Below the pieces are notes generated by a model, which saw only the letters and a list, made by a program, of their open reading frames with translations, did not search any database and was not told the origin of the DNA. The translations under genes and the position numbers were made by a program. This document shows, piece after piece, positions 8,471 through 16,460 of a stretch of 42,410 nucleotides of DNA (the stretch's first letter is position 1; each line of letters begins with the position of its first letter). This DNA is from Moduliflexus sp964602655 (GTDB lineage: Bacteria; Moduliflexota; Moduliflexia; Moduliflexales; Moduliflexaceae): positions 1 to 42,410 of the forward strand of contig CAZRSF010000055.1 of the NCBI GenBank assembly GCA_964602655.1, in the 5' to 3' direction.

Positions 8471-9223
8471 ATGGGAAGAATACACCTGAAAACGCCCCAG
8501 GAAATTGAATGGATTCGCGAAAGCGGACGCATTGCCGCCCAAACCTTATTACTGCTGGAAAAAGCGATTGCGCCGGGAATTACCACCATTGAAATAGATC
8601 GAATGGCGGAAGCGTTTATTAAAAAACACGGGGGAAAACCTTCGTTCAAAGGGTATCACGGTTTTCCAAACAGCGTTTGCTGTTCGGTCAACGAGCAAGT
8701 CGTTCATGGTATCCCGAACGCCCGTAAACTCAACGACGGGGATATTATCACGCTGGATGTCGGCGTGTTCAAAAACGGCTTTCATGGCGATTCCGCGATC
8801 ACGGTCGCCGTCGGGAATATCAGTCCCGATGCGCAGCAACTCATGAAAGTCACCAAAGAGGCACTCTACCTCGGTATGCGTTACGCTCAGGTGGGAGCGC
8901 GACTGGGGGACATCGGTTATGCCATTCAATCATTGGCCGATCAGTATGGGTATGGCGTGGTACGAGAATATACCGGACACGGCGTGGGACGTGAACTACA
9001 TGAAGACCCGCATGTGTTTCACTACGGCAAACCTGACACGGGCTTGCGTTTGAAGGCGGGCATGGTGTTTACCATCGAACCGATGATCACAATGGGCACG
9101 CATGAAGTTGAAGTCAGAAAAGACGGCTGGACGGCTGTCACCAAAGATAAAAGCTGGTGCGCGCAGTTCGAACATACGATTGTCCTGACGCTGTCCGGGC
9201 CTGACATTCTGACCATGCCCTAA
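8471..9223 (+). CDS. map: Methionine aminopeptidase, type I
   Basis: Removes the N-terminal Met from new proteins in the cytoplasm. The 250 residues are typical of type Ia. All metal ligands of the pita-bread fold are present: Asp96 (TLDVG), Asp107 (GDSA), His170 (GHGVGRELHEDP), Glu203 (TIEPM) and Glu234 (QFEHT). The catalytic His79 (VHGIP) and His177 are also there. The ATG at 8471 gives a standard N-terminus (MGRIHLKTPQEIEWIRESGRI, one residue short of complete at MGRIHLKTPQ), though only a weak GAAGA-type ribosome-binding site precedes it. It stands alone rather than in a ribosomal-protein operon. Confidence 0.96.
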   Translation: MGRIHLKTPQEIEWIRESGRIAAQTLLLLEKAIAPGITTIEIDRMAEAFIKKHGGKPSFKGYHGFPNSVCCSVNEQVVHGIPNARKLNDGDIITLDVGVFKNGFHGDSAITVAVGNISPDAQQLMKVTKEALYLGMRYAQVGARLGDIGYAIQSLADQYGYGVVREYTGHGVGRELHEDPHVFHYGKPDTGLRLKAGMVFTIEPMITMGTHEVEVRKDGWTAVTKDKSWCAQFEHTIVLTLSGPDILTMP

Positions 9224-9326
9224 TCTGCGCCTTCCGACAAAGATTTTTGCGCGGTTCGGAAAAATTTATTACTTTTTTGCACCCGCCTGTGTCTGATAGG
9301 TTGACGTTAATAACGCCCTCCTCTTT

Positions 9327-11567
9327 GTGTCGGGAAAAGCGCAGAGAGTCGGGGGTTTTCTGAAGAACGGGAACAAGCAGATTTTTCCCCTTCAACATGA
9401 TGGTCTCATGCCGAACAGCCAAGCGCTCGAGATTGAAGCCTATCTCAACGAAGTCGTGGCGACTACTTCCGCTCAGGAGTTGCCGGATTCCTTTCTACTG
9501 GACGAAGAAGCCGATCATACGCTGCTGATCGTTCCCAGAGAGTACCAATCTGCCATCACTACCTTCGAATCTCCATTGATGGAGTATATTCGCAATCTTC
9601 AAGTCAAACTCACGCGCATTCCGAAAGAAATATCGTTTATTAATAGCATCTATTCCCTGACAAGCGGCAATATCATCAATTTATTAGACTCTGAAAAGGG
9701 AGAACAGGTCAAAGAGCAATTGTTCCGCCTTTTGCAGCCTCTGGTCAAAAAATCCCGACATTCTCAGAAGGCGGATTCCAGTAAAAATGGCAGTGAGACG
9801 CAAGAAACTCAACAAATTCTGAATCGGTGTTACCTTGTGCTCTTTTCGAATTTTTCCCAGATGCAGTCCGCGATCATTCAGGGGATTATTTACGATATCG
9901 AGCGACAGGGCGTCCATCTGCCGATTCAATCGTCCACTGAGTTAGACATCATTGCGCAGCAATATCGCCCGATTGTCCAGAATCAGGCCGTGATTATCCG
10001 CAATATGTTCCGCCACTTGTTTCCGGAATTCGTCCCGCCGGATAATATTCATGTGCTGGAACTCTGTTTTCTCGGATTATTAGAAGAGATTCAGCGACAA
10101 TTCAAAGGATTTCTGGAGACCGACGAGCAATTGCTGCAAATGCTCTCCCGCATCAAAGTCGCGCAGGACGAGCTCCTAAACGTCAAAGACCCGAATCTCC
10201 GCAATGTGTTGGCAAAGATGGAACGCGTTCAGAATCAATTCCACGACATTTATAACCAGCGCTGGCGCGACGGAATTCTGAACGATATTATCTCCATCTT
10301 TTTCTATCATGCCCGGTTTACTGCGTATTTGGAGAACAAAGGGAAAATATCGAAAAAACGCCGCTATTTTCTCGCTAGCTTCGAGCATCTTCTCAATAAT
10401 TACGAAGATTTTTACAATGAAATCCTGGTGTCGCATGTCGAACGCTTGATGGAAGAATATCGGCTCGTTGACCAGCAGGGCTACACCTTTGTCCGCAGGC
10501 ATATTCTGCCAGGCAATATGAAGCGCATCTTCCAGACCATTCTCGATGCCGACCGATTTTCGGTGCTCAGCGAGATGATCGTTACCGGCGAATTCTCAAA
10601 AGGGCCGGAATCGTTCACAAAGATCGCCCATGCGGAAGAGTTGGAAAAAATGCGGCGAGAACTTCGCCATAAGCACGAAACGCAATCCGAAATTCTTTCG
10701 TATATAGATCGATTATGGGACATTGTTGACGAACTCCAAGAATTGCTGGTGTCCGAAATCTTTGCAAAATGGAAAGACCCGTTGAATATTATCCTGAACA
10801 CATACTATCAAGAACTTTTCTGGTTCCATGCCTGTTTTTCGACATATACGGCTGACGCATTTATGAATAAATCGTTGCTGTTTCAGGAATTGGAATTGTT
10901 TGTCAAACCCTATCGAGAAGCGTTGCAGATTTTTTCAGACCGCATCTTCAAGTGTTTGGAGTCGTTGAGTCAACAAGTCTATTCGTTCCGAGATCGCGCC
11001 GGCGATTTTAATCTGCTTTATACCGGCATTTTAGGAATCGAGCTAAAGAAAGAAGAAAATCAATTCCAATTCGAGCTCTATACGCCACTCAAAGTCAAAC
11101 AGGTTGCGCAGCGTCTGGCAGCCCTGCAAGAGCGCTATGTCCAATCGCTGAATGAGACGTCGCCCAGCCTCTCTGTCGCGAAGTTATCATCAGGAGCAGC
11201 CCTGGAAGCGCAGAAAAATCACCGACTCTATACGGACGAAATCGTGAAAACCGCGAATTATCTTGCCGAAGAACGCGAAATTTTGATGTACTGCGGGTCG
11301 CGCAAACTCTTTACCGGGCCGCAATTTGTTGAAGAAGACTTCTCGCATTATTACCACGAAGTGCTCGATATTTATGAACACGGCATCAATCAACTGCAAG
11401 CAAACTACTTAGAACCGCTTGACAGCCTGCTCGAATTAAAAAGCTTGCGCGAACGAGCGCAGGTTGACATCGTGTATGAACGCTACTCGGAAGTCGTCAA
11501 ATATAAAGCGCTGAAAAAAGCCTGGCAGCTCTCGCGGAAAAAAGAAATGCTCGGCGGCAATGCCTAA
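9327..11567 (+). CDS. Large all-helical protein, function unknown
   Basis: I do not recognise this 746-residue protein. It is rich in Leu, Glu, Gln and aromatic residues, and almost every stretch reads as amphipathic helix. There is no signal peptide, no membrane span, no Cys cluster and no nucleotide-binding motif. Several segments (around 270-310, 440-480 and 620-660) have coiled-coil-like spacing. The start is uncertain: GTG at 9327 has no ribosome-binding site, and an internal ATG at 9408 (MPNSQALEIEAYLNEVV) is an equally good choice. The MFS gene follows after 15 bases and is probably co-transcribed. Codon use matches the neighbours, so it appears resident. A structural or scaffold role in the cytoplasm is a guess. 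Confidence 0.75.
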   Translation: MSGKAQRVGGFLKNGNKQIFPLQHDGLMPNSQALEIEAYLNEVVATTSAQELPDSFLLDEEADHTLLIVPREYQSAITTFESPLMEYIRNLQVKLTRIPKEISFINSIYSLTSGNIINLLDSEKGEQVKEQLFRLLQPLVKKSRHSQKADSSKNGSETQETQQILNRCYLVLFSNFSQMQSAIIQGIIYDIERQGVHLPIQSSTELDIIAQQYRPIVQNQAVIIRNMFRHLFPEFVPPDNIHVLELCFLGLLEEIQRQFKGFLETDEQLLQMLSRIKVAQDELLNVKDPNLRNVLAKMERVQNQFHDIYNQRWRDGILNDIISIFFYHARFTAYLENKGKISKKRRYFLASFEHLLNNYEDFYNEILVSHVERLMEEYRLVDQQGYTFVRRHILPGNMKRIFQTILDADRFSVLSEMIVTGEFSKGPESFTKIAHAEELEKMRRELRHKHETQSEILSYIDRLWDIVDELQELLVSEIFAKWKDPLNIILNTYYQELFWFHACFSTYTADAFMNKSLLFQELELFVKPYREALQIFSDRIFKCLESLSQQVYSFRDRAGDFNLLYTGILGIELKKEENQFQFELYTPLKVKQVAQRLAALQERYVQSLNETSPSLSVAKLSSGAALEAQKNHRLYTDEIVKTANYLAEEREILMYCGSRKLFTGPQFVEEDFSHYYHEVLDIYEHGINQLQANYLEPLDSLLELKSLRERAQVDIVYERYSEVVKYKALKKAWQLSRKKEMLGGNA

Positions 11568-11582
11568 CCGACACAATTCCTT

Positions 11583-12788
11583 ATGACAACCACGCTCCCG
11601 CCTGCCGATACGCATCCCGCTCTGCGCGGCAACCTTTGGAAAATCACGGCGTACTCCATGTGTCTTCATGCCATGCTGCCCGTGCCGACCATTGTGTTGT
11701 TCTGGCAGGCGCATGACATGAACATGACGCACATCATGGGATTGCAAGCCGTGTTTGCTACGGCCATCGTGATCCTGGAAGTCCCCTCCGGCTATGTTGC
11801 GGACATCATCGGGCGCCGAAAAACCTTACTCTTAGCAGCATGCGCCAATAGCTGCGCGATCATTGTGTATAGCCAGGGACGCGGCTTTGCGCATTTTCTG
11901 ATTGCGGAACTTTTGTTTGCCGTAGGGTTTTCAATGATTTCTGGCGCAGATGCCGCCATGCTATATGACACGCTCGTAGTTATCGGCCAGGAGACGCACT
12001 ATCAAAAATTCTACGGCAGAGTCATCTTTTATACGCTCTGTTCGACTGGCGCAGCAAGCATCATCGGCGGCTGGCTCTCCGCGATCAACCTCCGCCTGCC
12101 ATTTTATGCCACGATTCCGCTCTTTCTGTTCGCGGTACTGCTCGCCATGACGTTGCGCGAACCGCCGCGAAAACAACTTGTCGCCAGGCAGGGCTATTGG
12201 CGGGAATTACGGGGAATTTTAGCCTACGTATTCGTGAAAAACGCACAGTTACGCTGGTTGATTATCTATGCTGGTGTGCTGATGGGACTGAATCAAGCTG
12301 CGGTCTGGTTGTATCAACCCTATTTCCAATATACTGGCCTCCCGCTGGCCTATTTTGGCATGGCATTTGCTTCTTATCAGATTGTCGCATCGCTGAGTTC
12401 GAAATATGCGTATAAAATCGAACAGCATATCGGAGCAAAGGCCTCGTTGATAAGCTTTACCTGTTGCGCCGCTGCCGGCTACCTTCTGATGGGATGCCTT
12501 GTGGGCAGATTCAGCTTTATACTGGCGTTTTTCCATCAGTTCATACGCGGATTGTCACGCATTGTGACGACAGATTATGTCAACCGCTATGCGGAGTCGG
12601 ATGTTCGCGCGACCGTCTTATCGTCGCAAAACCTCTTGATGCGGCTTTTTTATGCGATCCTCATTTTACCTGCTGGGAAAATTGCCGATCTGACGAATGT
12701 CGTGGATGCGCTGACCTTTTTAGGAATAACAAGTCTGCTCGTGGGAAGCGTATTACTCCTCGTGTTACGAAAACATCGGATTGTTTGA
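11583..12788 (+). CDS. MFS transporter
   Basis: Inner-membrane secondary transporter of 401 residues with about 12 hydrophobic segments. The MFS signature in the loop between helices 2 and 3 is visible as GYVADIIGRRKTLLL (usual form G-x-x-x-D-x-x-G-R-R). A central hydrophilic break follows PLFLFAVLLAMTLREPPRKQL. The family contains many drug or small-molecule exporters; the substrate here cannot be read from sequence. The ATG at 11583 lies 15 bases after the unknown 746-residue gene, suggesting one transcript. A hairpin downstream separates it from the convergent sigma-like gene. Confidence 0.88.
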   Translation: MTTTLPPADTHPALRGNLWKITAYSMCLHAMLPVPTIVLFWQAHDMNMTHIMGLQAVFATAIVILEVPSGYVADIIGRRKTLLLAACANSCAIIVYSQGRGFAHFLIAELLFAVGFSMISGADAAMLYDTLVVIGQETHYQKFYGRVIFYTLCSTGAASIIGGWLSAINLRLPFYATIPLFLFAVLLAMTLREPPRKQLVARQGYWRELRGILAYVFVKNAQLRWLIIYAGVLMGLNQAAVWLYQPYFQYTGLPLAYFGMAFASYQIVASLSSKYAYKIEQHIGAKASLISFTCCAAAGYLLMGCLVGRFSFILAFFHQFIRGLSRIVTTDYVNRYAESDVRATVLSSQNLLMRLFYAILILPAGKIADLTNVVDALTFLGITSLLVGSVLLLVLRKHRIV

Positions 12789-12823
12789 CTGTCAACAGCG
12801 ACGAGACGTTACCGCACGAGGCG

Positions 12824-12856
12824 CGTTCGTGTCCACGCAAAACGTGGACACGAACG
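12824..12856. repeat. Palindrome between convergent genes (GTGTCCACG type)
   Basis: A perfect 14-bp inverted repeat (CGTTCGTGTCCACG, 5-base loop CAAAA) lies between the MFS gene (plus) and the sigma-like gene (minus). It resembles the TGTCAGRCAC palindromes in size and in the GTGTC start, but the core differs. There is no T-run on either side; it is a possible bidirectional stop signal. Confidence 0.7.
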
Positions 12857-12868
12857 ACAAAAAGCTGA

Positions 12869-13483
12869 TTATGACGTCTGGAATTTCCCGTAGGTATAGT
12901 CGTTGTAATTGAGGACTTTTTCTTTAAAGATTTTAAACCGATCAATACGGGATTTATGCCGCATCCGGCGCAAGGCTTTTTCTTCGATCTGACGAATGCG
13001 CTCGCGGGTACACGCGTAAATTCGCCCGACTTCTTCCAGCGTAAAGCCTTCTTTCAACCCGATGTGATTCATTGTGCGGTAACGAGCAAGAATGCAGTTA
13101 AACGCATAGCGCCGGTCAGTCAAGCCGGTCGGGTTCGACCAGTATTGGCAGGATTGATGGTGGCAATTATCTTTGGAGAACATGTCGATAATTTCATTTT
13201 CGCCGAGAAACAGAATTTCATCCCGCACAGATCGCGAACACCCATAGTAAATTTTCGTCCAGCCCGTGCTATCGCGTTTTTTCAGGCGTTCCTTATACCC
13301 AAAATTCATCGCAAACAGATCAAGATAAATGAACGGCGGATTCTCTCCCTTGGTAATCCGAAACGGCAATTTCTTATCATTCGTCAATTCGATTTTGACT
13401 TCGTTGGAATAGACCACATTTTTATATTTCGAATGCTCCCCGACGGTTAAAAATTCGATTTCCCCGCTTTTATGAATATGCAT
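12869..13483 (-). CDS. Sigma-70 region-4-only regulator
   Basis: A 204-residue protein whose C-terminal part (about 122-178) is a sigma-70 region 4 helix-turn-helix: LTDRRYAFNCILARY, then GFTLEEVGRIYACTRERIRQIEEKALRRM. This is the part of sigma factors that reads the -35 box. Region 2 (the -10 and core-binding part) is absent. The N-terminal ~120 residues are of a kind I do not recognise, with a Cys/His cluster (Cys107, His109, His110, Cys112, plus Cys82). The ATG at 13483 has AGGGGAGG ten bases upstream; a TTG three codons earlier is too close to that site. Rather than a full sigma factor, it may be a transcription activator, an anti-sigma-like competitor, or half of a split sigma. Confidence 0.75.
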   Translation of the reverse strand: MHIHKSGEIEFLTVGEHSKYKNVVYSNEVKIELTNDKKLPFRITKGENPPFIYLDLFAMNFGYKERLKKRDSTGWTKIYYGCSRSVRDEILFLGENEIIDMFSKDNCHHQSCQYWSNPTGLTDRRYAFNCILARYRTMNHIGLKEGFTLEEVGRIYACTRERIRQIEEKALRRMRHKSRIDRFKIFKEKVLNYNDYTYGKFQTS

Positions 13484-13568
13484 GAACCTCAATCCTCCCC
13501 TGACATCTCATCATCACAATCCGTTTTTCAGGCCAGAAATATTGTAACGACCGGTTGGTTTCCGAGAT

Positions 13569-13597
13569 GGTATAAAAACATATAATGATAACGTCGA
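13569..13597 (-). promoter_or_regulatory. Possible promoter of the sigma-like gene
   Basis: On the minus strand TCGACG (13592-13597) is followed after 17 bases by TATACC (13569-13574), each 4 of 6 to consensus, about 80 bases before the start codon. Confidence 0.35.
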
Positions 13598-13722
13598 ACA
13601 AACACGAGTAACAGTCCTACACATCGAATCCCGCCGATGATTTCAAACAGTTCCCCCTACGAATGACGCGCCTCACGCCCTGACAGAAAGGACGGCGCTC
13701 CATCCCCTCTTCTCTGCTGGTA

Positions 13723-13751
13723 TTGATTTATCGTAAATTGAAACATATAAT
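13723..13751 (+). promoter_or_regulatory. Strong-looking promoter upstream of tkt
   Basis: TTGATT (13723-13728), a 17-base spacer and a perfect TATAAT (13746-13751). It is 377 bases before the tkt start codon, which leaves room for a long leader or an independent small RNA. Confidence 0.55.
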
Positions 13752-14022
13752 AGTCCCCCAAAAAACGCAAGTGCTAAACAGAAAAAATTTAGAAAAAAAT
13801 TGCTCGACGCGCCGCTGCGTTCGTCTCTATCTTAAAAATCATGAAACGAATCGCGTATTGAATTAAAATCTGATTATTTTCTTGAATAATTTCTCCTTGA
13901 AAATTAATTGACAACAGAATGAAAATCTGAAAATTTTTTCGTCTGTTGCGTCGCAGATCGCCTTCAAGATTCGATGGAGTTCGAACAACAGCGCAGTTGA
14001 GATTTTTTTCAGAACATTACGT

Positions 14023-14028
14023 TATAAT
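14023..14028 (+). promoter_or_regulatory. Second -10 box upstream of tkt
   Basis: A perfect TATAAT. The nearest -35-like hexamer, TTGAGA at 13997-14002, is 20 bases away, longer than ideal, so this may be a regulated or weak promoter close to tkt. Confidence 0.3.
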
Positions 14029-14041
14029 TCACGTTACGTAC

Positions 14042-14074
14042 CTGCGATTGGATGTGTTTATCCAATTGTCGCAG
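14042..14074 (+). promoter_or_regulatory. Hairpin in the tkt leader
   Basis: CTGCGATTGGAT pairs with ATCCAATTGTCGCAG (12 bp with a three-base bulge, 6-base loop). It lies about 50 bases before the start codon and does not cover the ribosome-binding site. I do not recognise it as a known riboswitch. Confidence 0.4.
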
Positions 14075-14127
14075 CACATCACAAGACCTTGCTGTGAATA
14101 GAGCAGCAACGGTAAAGGAGGAGTTTC

Positions 14128-16131
14128 ATGTTAGATCAAAAAGTATTAGACACGTTATGTATCAATACGATTCGCACGCTCGCAATGGACGGTGTGCAGA
14201 AAGCGAATTCCGGCCATCCGGGAGCGCCGATGGGGATGGCGCCGATGGCATATACCATCTGGACGCATTTTCTTAAACATAATCCAAAAGACCCGAACTG
14301 GGCGGATCGAGATCGGTTTGTGCTGTCCGGTGGTCATGGTTCCATGCTGATTTACAGCCTGCTGCATTTGACGGGCTATGACTTACCGCTCGACCAACTC
14401 AAACAATTCCGGCAATGGGGCAGCAAAACGCCGGGACATCCCGAACATGGCATGATTCCCGGAGTGGAAGCCACCACCGGCCCGTTAGGACAAGGACTTG
14501 CGATGGCCATCGGCATGGCGATTGCGGAACGGATGTTGGCCGCGCGCTTTAATCGTCCGGATCATACGATTGTTGATCACTATACGTATGTCACGGTTGG
14601 CGATGGCGATTTGATGGAAGGCGTCGCGTCCGAAGCCGCCTCGTTGGCGGGGCATTTGAAGCTCAACAAGCTGATCTGCCTGTACGACGACAACTCTATC
14701 ACGATTGATGGCAGTACCAGTTTAGCGTTTACCGAAGATGTCGCCAAACGCTTCGAAGCCTACGGCTGGCATGTGCGCCGGATCGAGCATGGCGATGACC
14801 CGCAGAGTGTGTTTGCCGCTATCGAATCGGCGAAAAAAGAAACGTCGCGCCCGTCGTTGATTTGCGTCAAAACTCACATCGGGCACGGTAGCCCGAATAA
14901 GCAAGATTCGCATGAAGCGCATGGCGCTCCGCTCGGCGTGGAAGAAGTGAAATTGACGAAACAGGCGTTAGGCTGGCCGAGTCAGGAACCGTTTTTCGTG
15001 CCGGAAGACGCGTTAGCGCATTTCAGAAAATGCGTGGAACGCGGCGCAGAATGGGAAAAATCCTGGAATGACCGCTTTGCCGCATACGCGACCGCGTATC
15101 CCGATGCCGCCAAAGAATGGGAATTGGTGATGGCGAAAGCCGTTCCCGCTGATTGGGAAAGCTTGATTCCGGCCTTTGCGCCTGATAAACCGCAAGCGAC
15201 TCGCGTGGTGTCGGGAATGGTGCTGAATGCGATTGCCAAAGTGATTCCGTCATTGGTCGGCGGATCGGCAGACCTCGCGCCGTCGAATAACACCTATCTG
15301 AAGGGCTATAGCGACATTCAGGCCACCGATTTCTCCGGGCGGAATTTCCGTTTCGGCGTCCGCGAACATGCGATGGGCGCGGTCATGAACGGCCTCGCGC
15401 TGCATGGCGGATTTATCCCGTATGGCGGGACATTCCTGGTTTTTTCGGATTATATGCGCCCGGCGGTTCGTTTAGCCGCGTTAATGGAACAGCAAGTTGT
15501 GTATGTCTTCACGCATGACAGCATCGGATTGGGCGAAGACGGCCCGACGCATCAACCAATCGAGCATATCGCGTCCTTACGCATGATTCCGAATCTGTTA
15601 GTAATTCGCCCGGCAGACGCAACCGAAACAGTGGCCGCCTGGAAAATCGCGTTAGATCATAAGCATGGCCCGACGGTGCTCGCGCTGTGCCGCCAGAATC
15701 TGCCGATTTTGGATCGCTCGAAATATCCTTCCGCCGACATGGTCGCGAAAGGCGCGTATATTCTGTCAGACTCCGAAAAAACGCCTGATGTGATTCTGAT
15801 TGCGACCGGTTCCGAAGTCAGTTTGGCGTTAAAAGCGCAAGAAGCGCTCGCGCAGAAAAAGATCGCCGCGCGTGTCGTCAGTGTGCCATGCGTAGAACTC
15901 TTCGACCAGCAGCCGCAAAGCTATAAAGACGAAGTGCTGCCGCCCGCCGTCACGGCGCGGGTTGCCATCGAAGCCGGCGTCACGACGGGCTGGTACAAAT
16001 ATGTCGGCACGACCGGCGCAGTCATCGGCATTGACCGCTTCGGCGCATCCGCTCCGGCCAATATCCTGTTCGAGAAATTCGGCTTTACGGTCGAGAACGT
16101 CGTCGCAACCGCCACGAAATTGCTGGCGTAA
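14128..16131 (+). CDS. tkt: Transketolase
   Basis: Thiamine-diphosphate enzyme moving two-carbon ketol units between sugar phosphates in the non-oxidative pentose phosphate pathway. The 667 residues match the full-length bacterial enzyme. The TPP-binding motif is GDGDLMEGVASEAASLAGH with the metal ligand Asn in DDNSI. Other conserved parts are NSGHPGAPMG and SGGHGSMLIYSLLHLTGYDL near the N-terminus, GVREHAMGAVMNGLALHGG (catalytic Glu), and DSIGLGEDGPTHQPIEH. The domain order is the PP domain (1-320), the Pyr domain (about 350-530) and the C-terminal domain. The ATG at 14128 has an ideal AAAGGAGG. It is monocistronic, closed by a palindrome. Base composition is GC-rich (38 of 60 in 14881-14940). 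Confidence 0.97.
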   Translation: MLDQKVLDTLCINTIRTLAMDGVQKANSGHPGAPMGMAPMAYTIWTHFLKHNPKDPNWADRDRFVLSGGHGSMLIYSLLHLTGYDLPLDQLKQFRQWGSKTPGHPEHGMIPGVEATTGPLGQGLAMAIGMAIAERMLAARFNRPDHTIVDHYTYVTVGDGDLMEGVASEAASLAGHLKLNKLICLYDDNSITIDGSTSLAFTEDVAKRFEAYGWHVRRIEHGDDPQSVFAAIESAKKETSRPSLICVKTHIGHGSPNKQDSHEAHGAPLGVEEVKLTKQALGWPSQEPFFVPEDALAHFRKCVERGAEWEKSWNDRFAAYATAYPDAAKEWELVMAKAVPADWESLIPAFAPDKPQATRVVSGMVLNAIAKVIPSLVGGSADLAPSNNTYLKGYSDIQATDFSGRNFRFGVREHAMGAVMNGLALHGGFIPYGGTFLVFSDYMRPAVRLAALMEQQVVYVFTHDSIGLGEDGPTHQPIEHIASLRMIPNLLVIRPADATETVAAWKIALDHKHGPTVLALCRQNLPILDRSKYPSADMVAKGAYILSDSEKTPDVILIATGSEVSLALKAQEALAQKKIAARVVSVPCVELFDQQPQSYKDEVLPPAVTARVAIEAGVTTGWYKYVGTTGAVIGIDRFGASAPANILFEKFGFTVENVVATATKLLA

Positions 16132-16136
16132 TGAAA

Positions 16137-16173
16137 AAAGCTGTCAGACACGTTTAACGTGTCTGACAGCTTT
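16137..16173. repeat. TGTCAGRCAC-family palindrome after tkt
   Basis: An 18-bp inverted repeat, AAAGCTGTCAGACACGTT and its complement around one base. It starts six bases after the tkt stop and ends in TTT, so it probably acts as the tkt terminator. Confidence 0.85.
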
Positions 16174-16191
16174 AAACGATTCCTCGCTAAA

Positions 16192-16436
16192 CTACTTTGT
16201 TAGATTTGAAAACGTCGCGTGTTGCCCTGAAAGGGCAGGGGAATACAGCCTGAGGATTCATCATCAGGAAGGGGATGGACGCCTCCTTCCGCCCTGAAAG
16301 GGCGGAGGAATCATCTCCTGCGCCCTTTCAGGGCGCGGGGAGGCGCAGGCCTCGTGTTCCTGAGGATGAATCCTCAGGCTCTATGCCCGTGCCCTTTCAG
16401 GGCAACACCCAATGAACTTGAAATCTAACAAAATAG
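16192..16436. mobile_element. 245-bp palindromic MITE-like element
   Basis: The ends are inverted repeats of about 70 bases with mismatches: CTACTTTGTTAGATTT at the left, and on the opposite strand at the right CTATTTTGTTAGATTT. Inside, GCCCTGAAAGGGC occurs four times in mirrored order (16224-16236, 16291-16303 and the complements at 16322-16334 and 16391-16403). A CCTGAGGATTCATC block occurs in both arms. It has no coding capacity. No clear target-site duplication is visible. The structure suggests a non-autonomous mobile element or a large structured RNA. It ends 24 bases before the next gene's start codon. Confidence 0.7.
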
Positions 16437-16460
16437 AACTAACAAAGATAAAAATATACT

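Larger units (their letters stand above)
13484..14127. other. Non-coding region between the sigma-like gene and tkt
   Basis: This 644-base divergent region has no credible gene. The stretch 13740-13950 is AT-rich. It holds a minus-strand promoter candidate for the sigma-like gene, a good plus-strand promoter at 13723-13751, a second TATAAT at 14023-14028, an imperfect hairpin at 13912-13948 (CAACAGA / TCTGTTG ends) and a leader hairpin at 14042-14074. If the first promoter is used, tkt has a leader of about 370 bases, or a small RNA is made here. Confidence 0.6.
16132..16460. other. Repeat-filled gap between tkt and the trmH-like gene
   Basis: This 329-base gap holds no gene. It consists almost wholly of one TGTCAGRCAC palindrome (16137-16173) and one 245-bp imperfectly palindromic element (16192-16436), described separately. 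Confidence 0.8.

Noticed and set aside
8383..8510. Short open frame of about 42 codons upstream of and overlapping map
   Set aside because: No ribosome-binding site, overlaps map in another frame, no recognisable sequence.
16192..16436. CRISPR array (repeated GCCCTGAAAGGGC blocks)
   Set aside because: The blocks are mirrored, not in direct tandem order with regular spacers, and no cas genes are near.
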